DNA of 64,000 nt from positions 815,706 to 879,705 of the forward strand of contig VZRN01004390.1 in assembly GCA_013397935.1 (NCBI GenBank), in the 5' to 3' direction. Below the pieces are notes generated by a model. That model was given only the letters and a program-made list of their open reading frames with translations. It was not told the origin of the DNA and ran no database searches. Shown here piece after piece: positions 49,801 through 64,000 of the stretch. The first letter of the stretch is position 1, and every line of letters begins with the position of its first letter. The stretch comes from Dasyornis broadbenti. Its lineage: Eukaryota; Chordata; Aves; Passeriformes; Dasyornithidae. The position numbers and the translations under genes were made by a program.

Positions 49801-52413
49801 TGAGCTGAACACAGTAGGTTTTCTTTTCTCCCAATTTGCTTCTTATGACAATTCTTCTAATTTTTTTACTTCATAACTTGGTTTGCCTAAAAGCAAAGAA
49901 ATGATCTGTTTGTGTCAATAGCTCTGATGGATTAAGATTACACAGAATTTAACTTTAGGCCAAATGAAGGATCTTGGAACAAATCAAATAGACTTGTACC
50001 TTGTCTAAAACATTAATGATTTTTTACACCTCATTGTAGCTTAGTGTATGGCTCCCTTTGTGCTTCCTCATCACACCTCTACACAAATCGGATGTCTCCT
50101 TCAACTTGCTAATGCACAAGCGCATAGAAATGTGATGTGGCTCCAAGTGCAGCTTAAGCTTTTCACAGGATACAAGTAGCATTCTGTGAAGAAGTAGGTA
50201 GTGAAGAGTGATCAAATATTTTCAGACCAGATATCTTTCCTTATACAGATAACTGGTAGCTTACAGTGAATATCATAATGGCTACAGGAATATGAATCAA
50301 ATCCAAGCAAACAATCAGATTTAACTCCTACTTGAACTATTGATCAAACAATTTGATTTACGTCCATAACCGTGAATTGCTGTGGCATTCTTTTAAATAA
50401 ACATTAGTTCAACCAATAGTTATGGCTATAAAGTACATTTAGTGTTCTAAATGTTCATGGCTTGATGGCTTCACTTGAAATAGATGTCTGTGAATTAATA
50501 ACACAATTTGGTACTTTCCTTTTGCAAATAGATTTTCCAGGTAATTGACTGTAAGGAAACCAAGGCCTTCTCAAGCATTCCATTCTAGAAACATTTCTTT
50601 ACCTTTCAGGGTACAAAGTAGACGAAGGGTAGACTGAACCCACAACTTGCATTGCTTGAAGTCAATGTACTGGTTAAGAAAGTGTATTGGGAGACTGTAT
50701 CCCAGGCTAACATATGTAATAATACTAAGTGTGCATTCATGAGTGTTCGCACTTGGTCAAATGCATGCAAACAATGTTAAATAGGTTGGACATGTCAGTC
50801 TTGTTTTGTATACTCTGGGTACGTCGAACAAAAATTATTAGGTCTTGTCAGTGAACATTAATGAATACTGGAATCACTGGTATTCGTCCTGGCAGGTGCA
50901 AGTGAACAGTATTTCTGACTGATATACCTTTCACAGACCTGGTTTAAATGTATAAAGTATCTTTTTCCTACTAGTTCTATTTAAATCAATAAGGAAAAAA
51001 GCTTAACTCCTGGGCAGATGAACTTATGCTTCATTAGATATAATTCATTCACTACAATTTCTTTGTTTCTTGTCTCCTTCATATACAATGATGATCACAC
51101 CAACCTATTCCAATGGATATATGAATTTGCTGATCTGGGCTTTCTGGGAAATAGAACAATCTTATTCTTCCTCATGGATAAACACGTAATGCTTGATAAG
51201 GCAGCATGCTTGCAGAGATGCATTTATGAGGGAAATTTCTTTTTCGTGTAAGACTGTTGAAGCAAAACAAACTTGGAGCCAATCTGAACAGTTTTCAAGC
51301 CCAAGAAACACAGCTGCACATTATCCTTGCAATCAGTACCAAGAAAAGGAGCTCTGTGGCTTGAACAACATCAAATTTTAATGCTGTGAGGGTGCTTTGA
51401 GTGTGAAAGTGAGTCTGTATGCTTAGCTGGGCATCTGTCCAGCCATTTAATTCATGAAGTGGCCTTCTCTCTACTTCAGGTGAGGTGCTCTATGTCTTGC
51501 TTGGCATAGGATGTATGCAGTCACAACCAAAAAGTTCCAGTTGCCTGACACTTGATTTTTGGCCTTTGAATAGCAATTGAAACACATCTATTAAATGACC
51601 TTCTGTACATTCCTCTCACCGCAGTGCTGTGTTATTGAACAAACTAAACCGATGACATCACTTGATGAGTTAAAGGTATTCAGCACCAAACCATTCAGGA
51701 AATACTCAGACTATTGCAGAATCAGGCCCCTAATTACAAACTTATGTGCAGTGTTCTGCTTCATTTCTGTTACTGATCTCCCATTTCAGTGGCAAACATT
51801 TTTTTTCTCAGTAACCCACCTCTGTGACTCTAAATATTCTCCTAGGACAAATAAGGCAGCAGAATGTGGGCCAAGGTTCCATAGATGAATTTCACATACA
51901 ACTGATAGTATAAGGTTGTGACAGAAATAATGTCTGTCTTGTAAAATGCTATTGTTGTCTCTATTAGGAAAAATTGATTAAAATCTCATTTTTATGCCAG
52001 TGTGCAGCATAATGGGTCTGACATTTTAGAGATCAACAAGCAGCCTTTTGGGCTGTTTTCTTGCAATGAAAACAAGCTTTTTGATGGTTGAACAGAGTAT
52101 TTTTTTTTTTACTAAAATTCTGGATAAGGTAATTATCTAATTTTTGGTACTTTTACAAGACAGTTTCTAAAGAAGCATAAGACACTGATACAAATTGATT
52201 TGCAACTGTATCTCTACAGAAATACCTACCTCAGAAGTTTGAAATGCTGTGTAACTAAATAATAAGAATTTTAAAATAGGTAACTAATGCATTATAATTT
52301 TGATGTAGGAAGATAGAGCTATTACTTAATAATTTTCAACTGGTCAAACAGCAGTTTTCCTCTGGGACCCGCCAGCAATAGGACTGTGAGTTTTCTTTTG
52401 GCTTCCTTCAGAA

Positions 52414-52447
52414 CTATCACTTGCAGTGATAGCCGTATCACTTGCAG
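52414..52447. repeat. 8-bp hairpin followed by a direct repeat
   Basis: CTATCACT-TGC-AGTGATAG is a perfect inverted repeat. The unit TATCACTTGCAG recurs four bases later. Confidence 0.75.
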
Positions 52448-55400
52448 ACTATGATTTCTGGCATAACTCTGCTAGGCTATGCACTGAAGTGAGTAACCAA
52501 AGGCTCTGTACATTCTCCCTATGATCCTGGTCCCTTTCACTGACTGCACAGGATTCTGCCTAAAAGTAGGTGATATGACTACAGATACAGAGAACTGTGG
52601 CCTGTTGTAATGTCTGTAGAAGTGAAGAAGAAAGAGGCTTGTCATGGAATGCCATATTTGCCTCTATAAACCTGGTATTTACATACCTATTAAGGCTAGT
52701 TATGCACTTGAAATCTCTAGGAATCACTGTAGAAAACTGTGAACATGGATAGTCCATACATCTATATGATTGATACCTCTTAAACTCCACTAAATTCTTT
52801 GTTATATCCTTTTTGAAAAAGTAGTCCATTTTTATGTATGAATGTATTTATTTTTCAAGAGCTTGCATAGAGCGTGCTTGATTCATGTGCAGGTTGCATT
52901 TGATTCTGTTAATGTGAGTAACAGAAACTGAGTGTTCTGTGGTTAAAAGCAGTATTTGAAAACTACATATCCTTATCTCTTTTCCGCTCTGCTAGCTTTT
53001 CTGTAAACAAATATTTAGAAGTAGAATTGCTAATACGATAAATGTATACTGGTACTCATTTTTTACTTACAGTCAGAATGCAGGAAGTACTTCAGCAAAA
53101 GACTCCAAGGAAGATGGTGCAAATATTAATACTCCAGTTACATGCTGTTGAAGTAGCAATGGCTCTGCATATATATTGAGATACAGATGGCTCTGCTACA
53201 AGTCTTACAGCAGCTGAAGAGCAGCATGACTTCAGGAATGCTTTTAGCTGTGCTGTCCCTCGTATGTTCTCTGCCATGATTCTTGAAAGGTGCTACAAAA
53301 TACTGCGCAAAAAATTTATCCTGAATCCTTTCCTTGACACTGATTCTTCACACTCCTGTTGGAAATGGTTAGAAGATCAAAATTTTTATCTTCTGTGTTC
53401 TATACTGACATGTTATTTCACTACATTTATGCACACAAAGAGAAGGACATAATCCTTCCTCTGGTTCAGTTTATCCCATGCTGCCTGTTTTGGGGAATGG
53501 ACCACTTGTAATTGACAATGGTTTATATTTTTATCATGTTATTGCTTTATTAAGTACTTTTAGAGATATCTTAAGCCTAACCATGTTTTTAAACCCAAGG
53601 ACTTACTGCACAAATAGGAAAATAAGTAGCAGAAACAAAAACCTCTATTATGAAGCAGTTATTTTCATTCCAATATTCAAAAGAATGAAACTGTCAGGGA
53701 ATGGTGAATATGTGATATATAAAAATTGCTTCTGAGCAGAATGATCTTTAGGAGAGTTCATTTGATTTTTTTAAAAGATTCAGTAAAGGACAGCTATGGA
53801 CACTTAAGGGAAACAAAAATATCTCTGAAAGTATTAAAAAAGTGTTCTGGCAACTGTTTCTTCAGGAAAGTAGAAAATATTTCAAAGGTAGATTCTAATT
53901 CATGAAGCAGATCCATCCTTTTCTGCTTTGTAGCTGTGAGTCCTGTCAGTTCCTACCACTAAGCAAACAGAGTAACTCATAAAAGCTTTCTTGTCTTCTA
54001 TTAGTTTGCCAGAAAAGACCTGTCCGGCTTCTGCCTTTTTATTCTCTGCATTGCTTATCTGTCAGAGTGAAATGACTTCATTTAGCTATGTGACATTTCA
54101 AATCAAACATTGTGTCTGGTCACTTCAGAAATATTAGGTCAATAATTTTCCAGAGTGTAGTGCCTACTTGATATGCATCTGTCCATTATCCTAGAAAATC
54201 TTTCGTTTAGGAACTCTGTGTCCACAAAGGAGAGCCTCACTGCTCACTTCCATTAAAATTGCTTATCCCCATGGACATTGAACAGCCTATCTTCCATGAT
54301 AGGTATGTCTCACTGGTGAATGAACAGTCCATATCACTTTGTATCTCTCACTTAAGCTTTAGAGTTCTTGCAAATGAGCCATAAAAACCCCCATTACAGG
54401 AATATGGGACAAGGTCACACTTACACACACATGAAGCTAAGCTTTCAGCGTTTCCTTTCTGACATAGCAAATATTCCACCTATCTAATATATGACACTCC
54501 TGATGTTATCGAGCTGTTTGCAAGCTACATTTAAAAATGACCCCTTTTTTATTGTCATAGAAGCCTTGCATTTAAATCCCAGTAAAATGTCAGTCTGTTG
54601 GGGATACAGGTTTCAGGTTTATTCACCTTCATAATAAGCCCATAGGTATTCTAAATAAAACTTTCAGTTTAAAACACTGAACATATATTTTTGTCTGATA
54701 GGCCATTTTTAGACAACTGTAACTATATTAAAATGTAGTATGACTGTAATTTAATAACATTAGACCTTGTTCTACTTACCTATTTCTACTTGCTACTGTG
54801 AGCACACAAAAGTCTAAATTTAAATGTTAGATTTTCTGGTATTTCTGTTTTAAAAGGGCTAGAGAAAAACTAAACCAGAATTTTTTATTTAACATATTTG
54901 GATCTTTTTACACATATATTGGCAAGTCAAAGATGATTTTTAAGTCACATGGTAGTTCAAAACAAAGGAGGACAAAATGGCATTATTGTTAAATTTAAAT
55001 CTTGTGCAAGTCCTACTAGCCTTTCTGGCTTGTTATTAAATAATAGGTACAGGTTTTCATTTCTGCAGTGTCTTTCATGCCAGAGAAGTTGACAAAACTG
55101 GATTGATACACACAACAAGCTCTTGGATTTAGCAGCTGCTGCTGAGAACTTTGATAGTAGAGTGTGAATGCTGTTAAAATAGGATTAACTTCTGCACCAA
55201 ATAGACCATCCCTTTAAAAACTAAATGCACAAAGATCCTAACTCATAAAGTATAATTAAAAATGCTGAAAGTCATAAGGTTAAAGGACTAAATTTACTGA
55301 GTATCCTTTGATGTGACAGCCCAGGTTTTATGTATTTCATCCTGGATTGTATCCAGTGTCAAAGTGCACTTACATGGGACAGTATATCTTATAACTGAGC

Positions 55401-58400
55401 TAAAACTCTTGGTTTATAAAATACAAACCAATAATATATAATTTTGGAAAAAAAATAGTGAGGCCAAGAAGGGATGTTTGAAAAAGGAACAAACTGGAAC
55501 ACAGGAATAAACAGATTTAGCAAAACCAATGAAAATTCCATCATTTTCCTGAAGTGATCATGCTGAACATCCAATGACCTCTCAAGCAGCTAGTTGAACT
55601 TTTTGGGTGCAGTTGAATGATCCAGACTCACCTAAATGCAGATCTGGGGTGAAATTTTCCATTATGAATCTTGCCTGATTTCCCCACGTGTGAAAATAGG
55701 CAGATTCTAACTGTGTACAATTCTGTCTAGAGGCTTCTGGGGCATTTTAGAGCATAAATAACATTTTTATCTGAAAATGATCCAAGTTCAGATAGCTGTG
55801 TGTAAAGGCTCCCAGCCTATTCCTAAGAGAGGAATAAAAGTGAGAGGAGTTTCTTGTGATTTACTAGTGATACTTTTAGTCCAAAGCACAGCAAGAAGAG
55901 ATGGTATATATTTTAGAAGTTATGGGCTGGGGCACATAAATAAGAAAACTGTTCAGAACGAAACAGTAAACAGCTTTATAACAGCTATGAATCTCACTCA
56001 GTGATAGTTGATGTATGGCCACAGAAGTTGTTTTTAAGAGACAGAGTGCTGGACAAGAGTTAGGAATGATCCTTAGCTATTTTCAAGAAATTCCATGGCT
56101 GTTTGATTTCCATGTAAACAACACATTAAAGATGAATTGCAAGACTGTAGCTTTTATGATACCTCAAGACTGACAAAATTCAGAGCCTTTGATGTCTACA
56201 GTGCAGTTCTACTGGGACTAACAACAGCAGAAACTGGAATGAAATTGTGGTATAGAATTAGACAAGGTAATATGCCTTAGCTTTACTGCAGCATAGCCTT
56301 TCCTTTAACCCCTGCAGAAGATGCTATTTATTTCCTGCTGCTATCCTTGCCCAACAGAGCAGAAACATCTGTCTTAGCACTGCAGGACATTCCAAAATGG
56401 TTCAAGTCGTAATTCTGAGCTTTGGGAATGAGTCCATACATTTTGATTTTCAAAGAAAAATTGTGCCAGTACATCTACAACAATAAACACATTAGATGAA
56501 ATTCTATTAGTTCCTTTACTTTTACCTTCTAAATCTGGTAGGGGTGTCACAGACATGTGGAAGGTCCATTTCCTACATTGCCTGGCCAACACATCTGTAA
56601 AGTGACTTGGAAATAGCACCTTTGAATGTATTTTAGTATTCCTTGTTCTCTCTGCAGAGGCTGCCAGCCAGTCTACAAATAATGCCAGCTGAGGATGCTA
56701 CATTTTTGATAGTTTTTGCTTGTCTCCACAAACAAAAGTAATTGTGCATTGGTTTGTTTGTATTTTGCTATGTCAAGCTTGTAACAAGCCATGCCATTGT
56801 AATGGCGCGGAGATGTCACTTTTGTTTTCCACCTGCAAGAAGTTGCTGCCTTAGATAAATGAGGCTTTCTGTTCCTTCTGTTTTGTCTTAGATGTCTTTG
56901 GCTGGAAGGTTGCAATACAGGATGAAACCACGTAACCCTTGTTTTCAGCTAAAAAGAAAACATTTCCATGAAGAGATGAGACTCATACCCTCAAGGTCAC
57001 TTCTTTGGCAAAGAGTGTTTTGAAAGAAATATGTGAGAAATTATGCTTATTCTAAAAGAAATTACAGGAAATGTATAACTTTATCATATTTCTTAAGACT
57101 GACATTTAAAAAACATACTATTTGAAAAAAAGATACCTGGGGAATATCCTGGACTGGAAGAGAACTTAACTATAGTTTGGAAGAAACAAAATGGAAGAGA
57201 TTTGAACCACTAAAGTAGAAAGACACAAAAGAAGGCAAAATTAAAAATAGCCTTGGCAGCACCCCATATGTGGATTTTGAGGGACGCAGGACCTTCTGAG
57301 CACACCTTTTGGAAGGCAGCTGAAGCTTCTGTCACTTTCCAACATTTGTCCTTTCGCTCAGAGATAGTACAGACCAGTCAAGTATTTCCTCCAAGACAGT
57401 TGCTGAGCCAATTTGTCCTCTTTGTCTGGTGCTGAAAATGTTCTATCTAGTCTGCACTGCCTAGTTTGGTATTACATTTTTGACTTCTGAACTAGATTTT
57501 TCAGTCTGCAGTCTGATCACTTTAGCAGAGCTTATTTTGTGAAGCTGGCATTTTTATGCCTCTTTTGGGCAGCAGAATTTTTCACTCCGTAGACTCTGAA
57601 CTTCCCTCAAAGCATCCTTTAGTGTTCCCAGCAGTGAAAGCATAAGGATTAATTTATGATTTTTTGACTAATATTAAATAATCGACGTTATAGAAAATAT
57701 TTCAAATAAGTGAGAATATTTCCCTCTGAAAAACTATATGAAAAAATATTTATATCCTTTTCCTGATCTTCGTATACTTGTCAGTTGGCCACATGGTCAC
57801 CTAAGGACAGGGACTGGCCGTTTGTGAACGTTTTTCTATATGTGTGTGTTTGCATGCATGCATAAATGTGTATTTTTATCTTTAAATCTGTGTCAGTAAT
57901 AGAAATATTTACCATCTCTCCTTAACAGTAAATCTCAAAGTGCATTACAAGGTTTAGGTCCTCTCCTTTTTTGCTGAATCTGCAGCCTCACTAAGACTTT
58001 TAACAATGTGTATAGTAGAATAAGACAGAGCAGTTAGTTTTGTGAGCACAAGATTAATTATATTTTGAACAATCACGTAACACATTTTTTATAAAGCACA
58101 TGAATGCAGGTGCACTTTGCATCTTACTGCTGTGCAAAACATTGGCCTCATCTGTGAAGCAGATATGTCCTTGGAAGTTTTTGGAGATTCTTCTTTCCTT
58201 TGGGACACCATTACTTATGGTCTGTGGTTCATGTACATTTGCTTCATAGATTCTGCTTTTTAGTTCCTTCAGAGATCATTCTTAATGGTTCTGTCAGATG
58301 CTGAGATCAATTCTGTGCGTGCTGGGGAAGCAAGATATTGGAACTGCAATCTGCTGTTGACCTGAAAGGAGAATTTTATTTCAACTGAAGAGCTTGTCAG

Positions 58401-60437
58401 TGCCAATACAGAACAGGTATGTGAAATAATCTCACTTGCACCTATATCTATTCTTTAATAGTTAGAATGTAATTTAAGCTGAAAATAATGTCAAAATTAT
58501 GAGAAGCTTTTCTCCATCAACCAGGGAGAGACTCATTCCCTATAGACAGCTTTCTCAGTTTTGCTGGCTTTGTACAGGTGTGCATGAAGGAAGTATTCTT
58601 TAACCTTTTCCGAGTTGCATCTTGCAGCCTGTTTTATAAATGGAGTAATTTTTCTCCATGTAAATTCACTTGTGCAAAGGCAGTGTGCCCAGAAAATCAG
58701 TGGAATTGTCATTGCTAGAAATGCCTCTCTACTATGTCTACCTGAAAGAGAGAAAAGTCAGTTCCAAGTTTTCCTTAAGATAAAGCCTAATGCTACCCCA
58801 GTTGTTTCTGTGTATCTTCACTGCAGTGAAGTATATCTTCACATCACAGTGCAAATAAGCTTTAATAGATAATTTTGGTCAAAATGCAAGAGAAATTCTT
58901 TTATACTAGCTGTAATAGTTTTGTTGAAGTGACTGGCTGAAAATAATGAAGGTTTTTATTCTAACCATAAGCATTAAAAAATATTTTACACACATAAAAT
59001 TTAAAAATTAAGATTCTTGTTCACACTAAACAGTTTACTAAACAGTCTACCAAGGTTCATTCAAACCAGGTAAATAGATTTATCTGTGTGCATCTGTGCA
59101 AACTCAAGTACACAAATCCACAAATAGTTCTCATAGCACACTTTCTGATAAGCCATGCACCACTATCTCAAGTCCATTTCTTGACAATTGGTAGGCATTC
59201 AGCCTTTGTTCTTCCTGCAAGGTTATGACATGCTTATTATCAGCCAGACTTGGATGCCTATGTGATTCTGCTCTACCCAGGTAACTCTCTAAGTAAAAAT
59301 CTATCTCCCCTGTGACACTTGAGCTGTGTAGTAAAACACACTCGCTGGGAACTCATATCTTTTCCTAATGCATCCTTGAGAATTTAGCATTGTTGTGAAA
59401 CTATCTGAGAAACTGTGGTAATGGAAATGTTAACAGAAACCAGACAGCAGTGTTTAGAGAGCTACTATGAACTTTAGCTTCTGTTCACACAGTTCTCAGA
59501 AAAAACAAAACTTTCAGTTGCTGAAACTGCAGTCTGAAGGGGGTGAATGTTTACCAGATTCTTTGTTGCCAGCCAAAGAATCCACAGAAAGCATATTCCA
59601 TCATATGTTTACATAGCAAATCACATCCACATACAAATGCTTTCATCAGTTGAACTCCACTGGAGACGCTCAGCTGAAAATGCTTGTACTAAAGCATATT
59701 GAAGTCAGTGGAAATTTTCACATGGACTGCAGCAGGCTTTCTTTCAATCAAGCTTCTAACTCCACCTTTAGTAGTTAAGTTTAAGAAGTAACTCTGTAAG
59801 TCATAAGCTCACAGCACATTGTGATCTGTGCCAGACCCAGCCTCGTGACATGATTATTCATTATTATGCTGCAGTAAAAGAGTGGTAATATTGCACACTT
59901 TCTGTAGATAAAATCTTATGAAATTTGCATTCCCTGTAGAATAAACCTATGCATACATAAATGACTTCAAAGAGATGAAAAGCCCTCTTAATATGCACTA
60001 ATTCTCCTACTTAGAAAGGATGGTAGGAGTTGGCTTCAAAGGACATACAGATTATTAACCAGGCCTGTGGCAATTTCTTTTATAAAGATTTTTTTTCAAG
60101 TCTACTGTACACAGGAAAACAATGTAAATGGTTAGGGTATGGTATAGCCTGCAGTTCAGCTCCTATGTCTCTTCTATGTTTTTGTTGAGTCTGGTTTGGT
60201 ATGGCAATTAAAACAAGGAAATTGCTTCATCCGATAGTGAAAAGCAGTCCTTGTACAGTCCTGCGATGTGTATTTCTTGGATTTCTCTGTAGGGAACTTG
60301 AAAACTTAGGGGTTTTTCCAGTTTGAGCCATGAGTATTTTGCTACATGAAGGTGACAAAAACCAAGTTTTGTATAGTGAGTCCATTATTATTAGATGGGA
60401 TTGCTGAGGACTGACATCAGAAGCCAACAAATAGTAC

Positions 60438-60640
60438 AGTCATAGAATGGCTTGGGTTGGAAGAGAACTTTTAAGATAATCTAGTTCTACCCCACTTTCC
60501 ATGGCCAGGGACATCTTCCACTAGGCCATGTTGCTCAGACCCCCATCCAACCTGGCCTTGAACACTTCCAGGGATAAGGCATCCACAGCTTCTCGGGGCA
60601 ACCTGTTCCACTCTATGTAATACATATCCTTCTCTCTGAT
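60438..60640 (-). mobile_element. CR1 LINE 3' fragment
   Basis: It begins CAGTCATAGAATGGCTTGGG and GTTGGAAGAGAACTTTTAAG and continues with CCATCCAACCTGGCCTTGAA and GGGCAACCTGTTCCACTC. This is the reverse complement of the CR1 3' end, truncated after about 200 bases. Confidence 0.92.
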
Positions 60641-63600
60641 GACAGAATGGGTAAGCACAGATTGCTCAGATACCAAGATCAATGCAGCTATGGCAGTTCA
60701 GATAAGGGAACGTTAACAGAAAGTATTGAGACCTGTTGGCTGACCCAGACAGCTAATGGTGTTACTGGGTTCCCATCTATTCACTGATCCTGTTATTCAA
60801 TCTTTTTCACTGCATCTCTGGAAATTCATATCTTCATGACCTGTCAGGGCAATGTATAAAGAAATGTAGGTTCATATCCAAAGGATCAGGGAAGACTGAG
60901 GAGGGCAGTGAAAAATGCTTTTCTTTTCTGAAGTATTTGTGACATTTTAAAAGATTTTTTTCATCTTTAAAGGTTAGCAAAAATCCATTTTAGAAACTTC
61001 TGAGAATAAAAGATTCTTTTTTTTGCAGCTGGCTCAAGTAAAATGATGTGTTTCATTTAAACAGCTTATCTTTTGAATATATGAGTAATTCAAACTCAGA
61101 CAAAGTATGATGTAGTTACAGAGAGTTTCTGTATATAAAGTTGTTGTAAATTCTTCTAGGTGTAAAAGACAGACATAGAACATGACTTCAGAAAAACAGT
61201 CTGCTAACGGGCTTCTTGGAGCTGAACTTTGCTCGCAGCATGCTCTAGGGAACATGATGACACACAGTGACCTTAGTCACAGAGAAACATAGAATACAAT
61301 TTCTCAAAACAAGAAATAGTTGTAGCTCTGCTGTCAGCTTCTATAAATCTGGGAACAGAAGCTGTGAACCAACCTTCTGTCAAAACAATCTCCTAATAAG
61401 CCACCAAGTGCATGGTTTTTGTTATTCCATTTTAAATATTCACTTAACTTTTTACAAAAATGGACACTGTACTTGGACTTTCTGTAGGCCTCCATTTTCT
61501 GTTCCATATAATTTTTCTTCAAAGCATGAACACTAAATTATAAAACTAAACTTCTACCTCACAGGTTAGGTGAACTTAAGGATAGAACTGCATCCAAAAC
61601 CTGGGATCAAACTCCCCTGAGACTGAAATCCTAAATTAAAACCAGATCAAATTTTATAAGATGGCTTTTCTTTTTCATTAAATTTGGCTTGTTTGAATAT
61701 CTGCTTTTTATGTCAGTATTTTGATTTTAAGTCAGGTTGGGTGCTGGATTTAAAAACTCTTAGTCCACATCTGAGTTTTGTCACTGACCTACCACTGGGT
61801 GGATGTCAGTTCAGATATTTCAGTCATGTTCAGAGTTGTCTTAAAAATCTCTAATTCATGTCTTTTGCACTCAGAGAGCAGTTTAGATAGGAGATGGCTT
61901 CCTAAAAAGGTTGTTGGGGAAACAAAACACATTGTATAACAGGATTAGGATCACTTTGAAAGTTTGAGCTGCTAGTGGTTACTTAAAAATAACCCTGTGG
62001 GCTTGTAACTGAAAATTCCAGTTGTATTTTTAACAGTAGGTGTTGCTGTAGGAAAAGAGAATGAAGCACGCAAAGCAAACTGAATTCACAGGGATGGCAC
62101 ATTAGTGAAGCAAAAGGGCAGCCAAAATACTTTGCTTGGAGCTACTTAAAAAAAACCTATTTGCATTTTTGTGATTTAAAATTTGACATTATTGCCTTCT
62201 CTAAGTCAGTTTTGATGACTTGGTTGTTAAAAACAAAATTTAGCATTTTGAATATTTTGTGTGATTATAAAATTACCACTCAAAATGAAATCTTCCTCCT
62301 CTCACTAAAATTTATATTAATATTCTGTCTGCATGAAAACTGACTCACAGACATATATACACTTCTAAATACCACTGAACTGGCTAGTATTTCAATCTGA
62401 AGATGCGAACACATCAAAACCAAAGCTAGGATTTATATTAAATAAATGTGGTGCACAGCTTGCTCTTATGTCTCGATAGCAGATATTGCTGGTAAAGCTC
62501 AGACAGTCACTGTAGGTACACATTTGGCATGTTGGGTTAGCAGATAGATATGGCTGGGTGATGCTATCACTTTCCATAATGCTGATGTAAGTAATTTGTG
62601 TTGCAGTGGTTCCAGACCCTGATCAGAGAGAACTCCATGTGCACATACTGTACACACACAAAAAGCCCTGTTTGTCCTGGTCTACCCTTGATCTTGAGGT
62701 ACTGAGATAAACACAGCAGTGCCTGAGAAGCAGCAGACTACGAGGGAAAAATAAGCATGTTTGTTAAATTTTTGATCTAGGAGTGATTAGAGGGATTGCA
62801 AGGAGACTGTGGTGGAAGTGTATTTGGCTGAACAAGGAGGGGAAAGGCGTCACAGCCATGCTTGTGCCAAGAGTTACCTGGTGTGAGAGAATGCTCTGCT
62901 CCAGCCAGTGGGAGGACAGGCCCTCTTTTAACTTGGGCTTTTTCCTTCCAGTTTTCCCCTCCTTCACTTACATTATAGTTCAGAACTTCAGCATAAAAAA
63001 ACTGTTGCCTTCTGATGTTCAGCAGGTTTGGGTGAAGGATATGTGTTGTAAAAGAGGTTTGTGGAGGAGTGCTGAGTGAGCACAAGCTGACAACTTGCTG
63101 AAAGCCCAGGGGCTAGGCTGTCCTTGTACATTGTGTTTAGCCCATACTGTCATTAGTATTCCAGCTATCTGCTTATGGGGAAGAACAGAGGGATTATTCA
63201 CTTCTCACTTTGTGGAGGCATACAGAAGTTGAGATCTCAGATGTTATTTCTCACCTAATAACATCGTGATACTATCAGAAATGAGAGTTCTTGATTTCCT
63301 GGCATAAAAAATCCACCAAAGTACGAAAGCTTTATAGAAAAAGCAATGATTTGAAGTGAACCAAGATGCCTTATAAGGATATAATGGTAAACACCAGATC
63401 AGACTAATAGATCCATCTGATTCTGCCAAAGTGGAGCAATGACTCAGTAAAGTCAGAAATTCCAAGGATTTCATCAAGTTAATAAAAACTTAGGCATATA
63501 GCAGAAAGATGCCTTCTTTGATATACCTAATTGGAGATTTAAGCAGTGATGTCTCTTGAGGAATAGTCAGAGATGATGAAGTGTAAATTGCAGCATATTG

Positions 63601-64000
63601 AGAAGTCATTTGAAGATCCCTTTTTATGGCATGAGAGATTTTACCATGCTGAAAAGTTACTTATGTAAGGTCATTTTGTACCAGTCCTAAGAGAGGCAAA
63701 AGGATATTTGAACTATGGTTAAAACTGTAGACAGTTTATATATATGATGTTCATGACCCAAAATAAGTGAGCCAATGAATCAATTCATTGTATGGGAATA
63801 CTTTCTGGTGTCTCTAACCCATGTGATTCAAATTTAGAAAAGTGAGAGGGTTTAATGGTTTCATTACTAGTTCCTTTCTTCATGGTTTGGGTGCTATTAA
63901 GGTATGAGCTATTGTCCTCAGAAGAAATTACAAAAAATATTCTTAAAAATTATAATTTATTGGAAAGCAAAAGAGAGCCAAGTCCCCACAGGGAGCAAAC
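60641..64000. other. non-coding interval to the window end
   Basis: Unique, moderately AT-rich sequence. I see no exon, RNA gene or recognisable repeat in it. Confidence 0.55.

Larger units (their letters stand above)
40881..60436. other. gene desert
   Basis: Nearly 20 kb without a coding exon that I can support. It holds a possible CR1 remnant near 46.82 kb and perfect inverted repeats at 46294-46328 and 52414-52432. A dense, CNE-like block of transcription-factor-type motifs lies near 42.0-42.33 kb. The rest looks like unique AT-rich intergenic or intronic DNA. Confidence 0.55.

Noticed and set aside
57841..57875. TGTGTGTGTTTGCATGCATGCAT as Z-DNA or a repeat element
   Set aside because: Too short and irregular to call more than ordinary simple sequence.
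58615..58872. 85-codon open frame on the plus strand
   Set aside because: Not flanked by convincing splice sites and not similar to any family I know.
1..64000. CRISPR arrays, operons, prophage or endogenous retrovirus
   Set aside because: No regularly spaced repeats, LTR pairs or gag/pol-like frames were seen. The sequence is vertebrate nuclear DNA.

Overview
This is AT-rich vertebrate genomic DNA, almost certainly from a bird. Two independent signs support that. It carries several CR1 LINE copies with the sauropsid CR1 3' end (ATTCTATGA-type tails and the CCTTCCAACCC motif). Its one clear protein-coding gene has the multi-exon structure of a vertebrate gene with short introns. A crocodile or turtle cannot be strictly excluded. 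There are no prokaryotic features.

The window holds one confidently identified gene, KATNBL1 (katanin p80 subunit B-like 1), on the minus strand. I reconstructed nine coding exons between 17113 (ATG) and 10823 (stop). All have canonical splice sites and compatible phases, and together they encode 303 residues ending in ...YLLQLH. A non-coding first exon is inferred in the CpG island near 25.2-25.5 kb, where a 141-base assembly gap (25237-25377) probably hides it. A long 3' UTR probably runs to a poly(A) signal at 6295-6300.

Layout: 1-6270 is AT-rich sequence downstream of the gene with no recognisable exon. 6275-25560 is KATNBL1, with CR1-type LINE fragments at about 19.96-20.33 kb and 21.12-21.39 kb in intron 1. 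25636-26742 is a 1.1 kb 5'-truncated CR1 with a ruined reverse transcriptase, lying next to the promoter. 30718-30960 is a second, orphan CpG island with a full CRE, a YY1-like site and a perfect-consensus CTCF motif. 31-64 kb is a gene desert in this window, with three CR1 fragments (36.5, 40.3 and 60.4 kb), one possible short CR1 remnant (46.8 kb), microsatellites and several perfect short inverted repeats.

The most interesting structural points are the following. Two strong CTCF motifs in divergent orientation sit in the two CpG islands, 5.5 kb apart, at the border between the gene and the desert. The second CpG island has no assigned gene. Three consecutive symmetric (phase 2-2) exons lie in the con80 domain. 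A KEN box lies in the conserved linker of the protein. There is a 15-bp perfect hairpin near 46.3 kb. I did not find a convincing wholly new system. The neighbours expected from mammalian gene order (EMC7 and EMC4) are not in the window.
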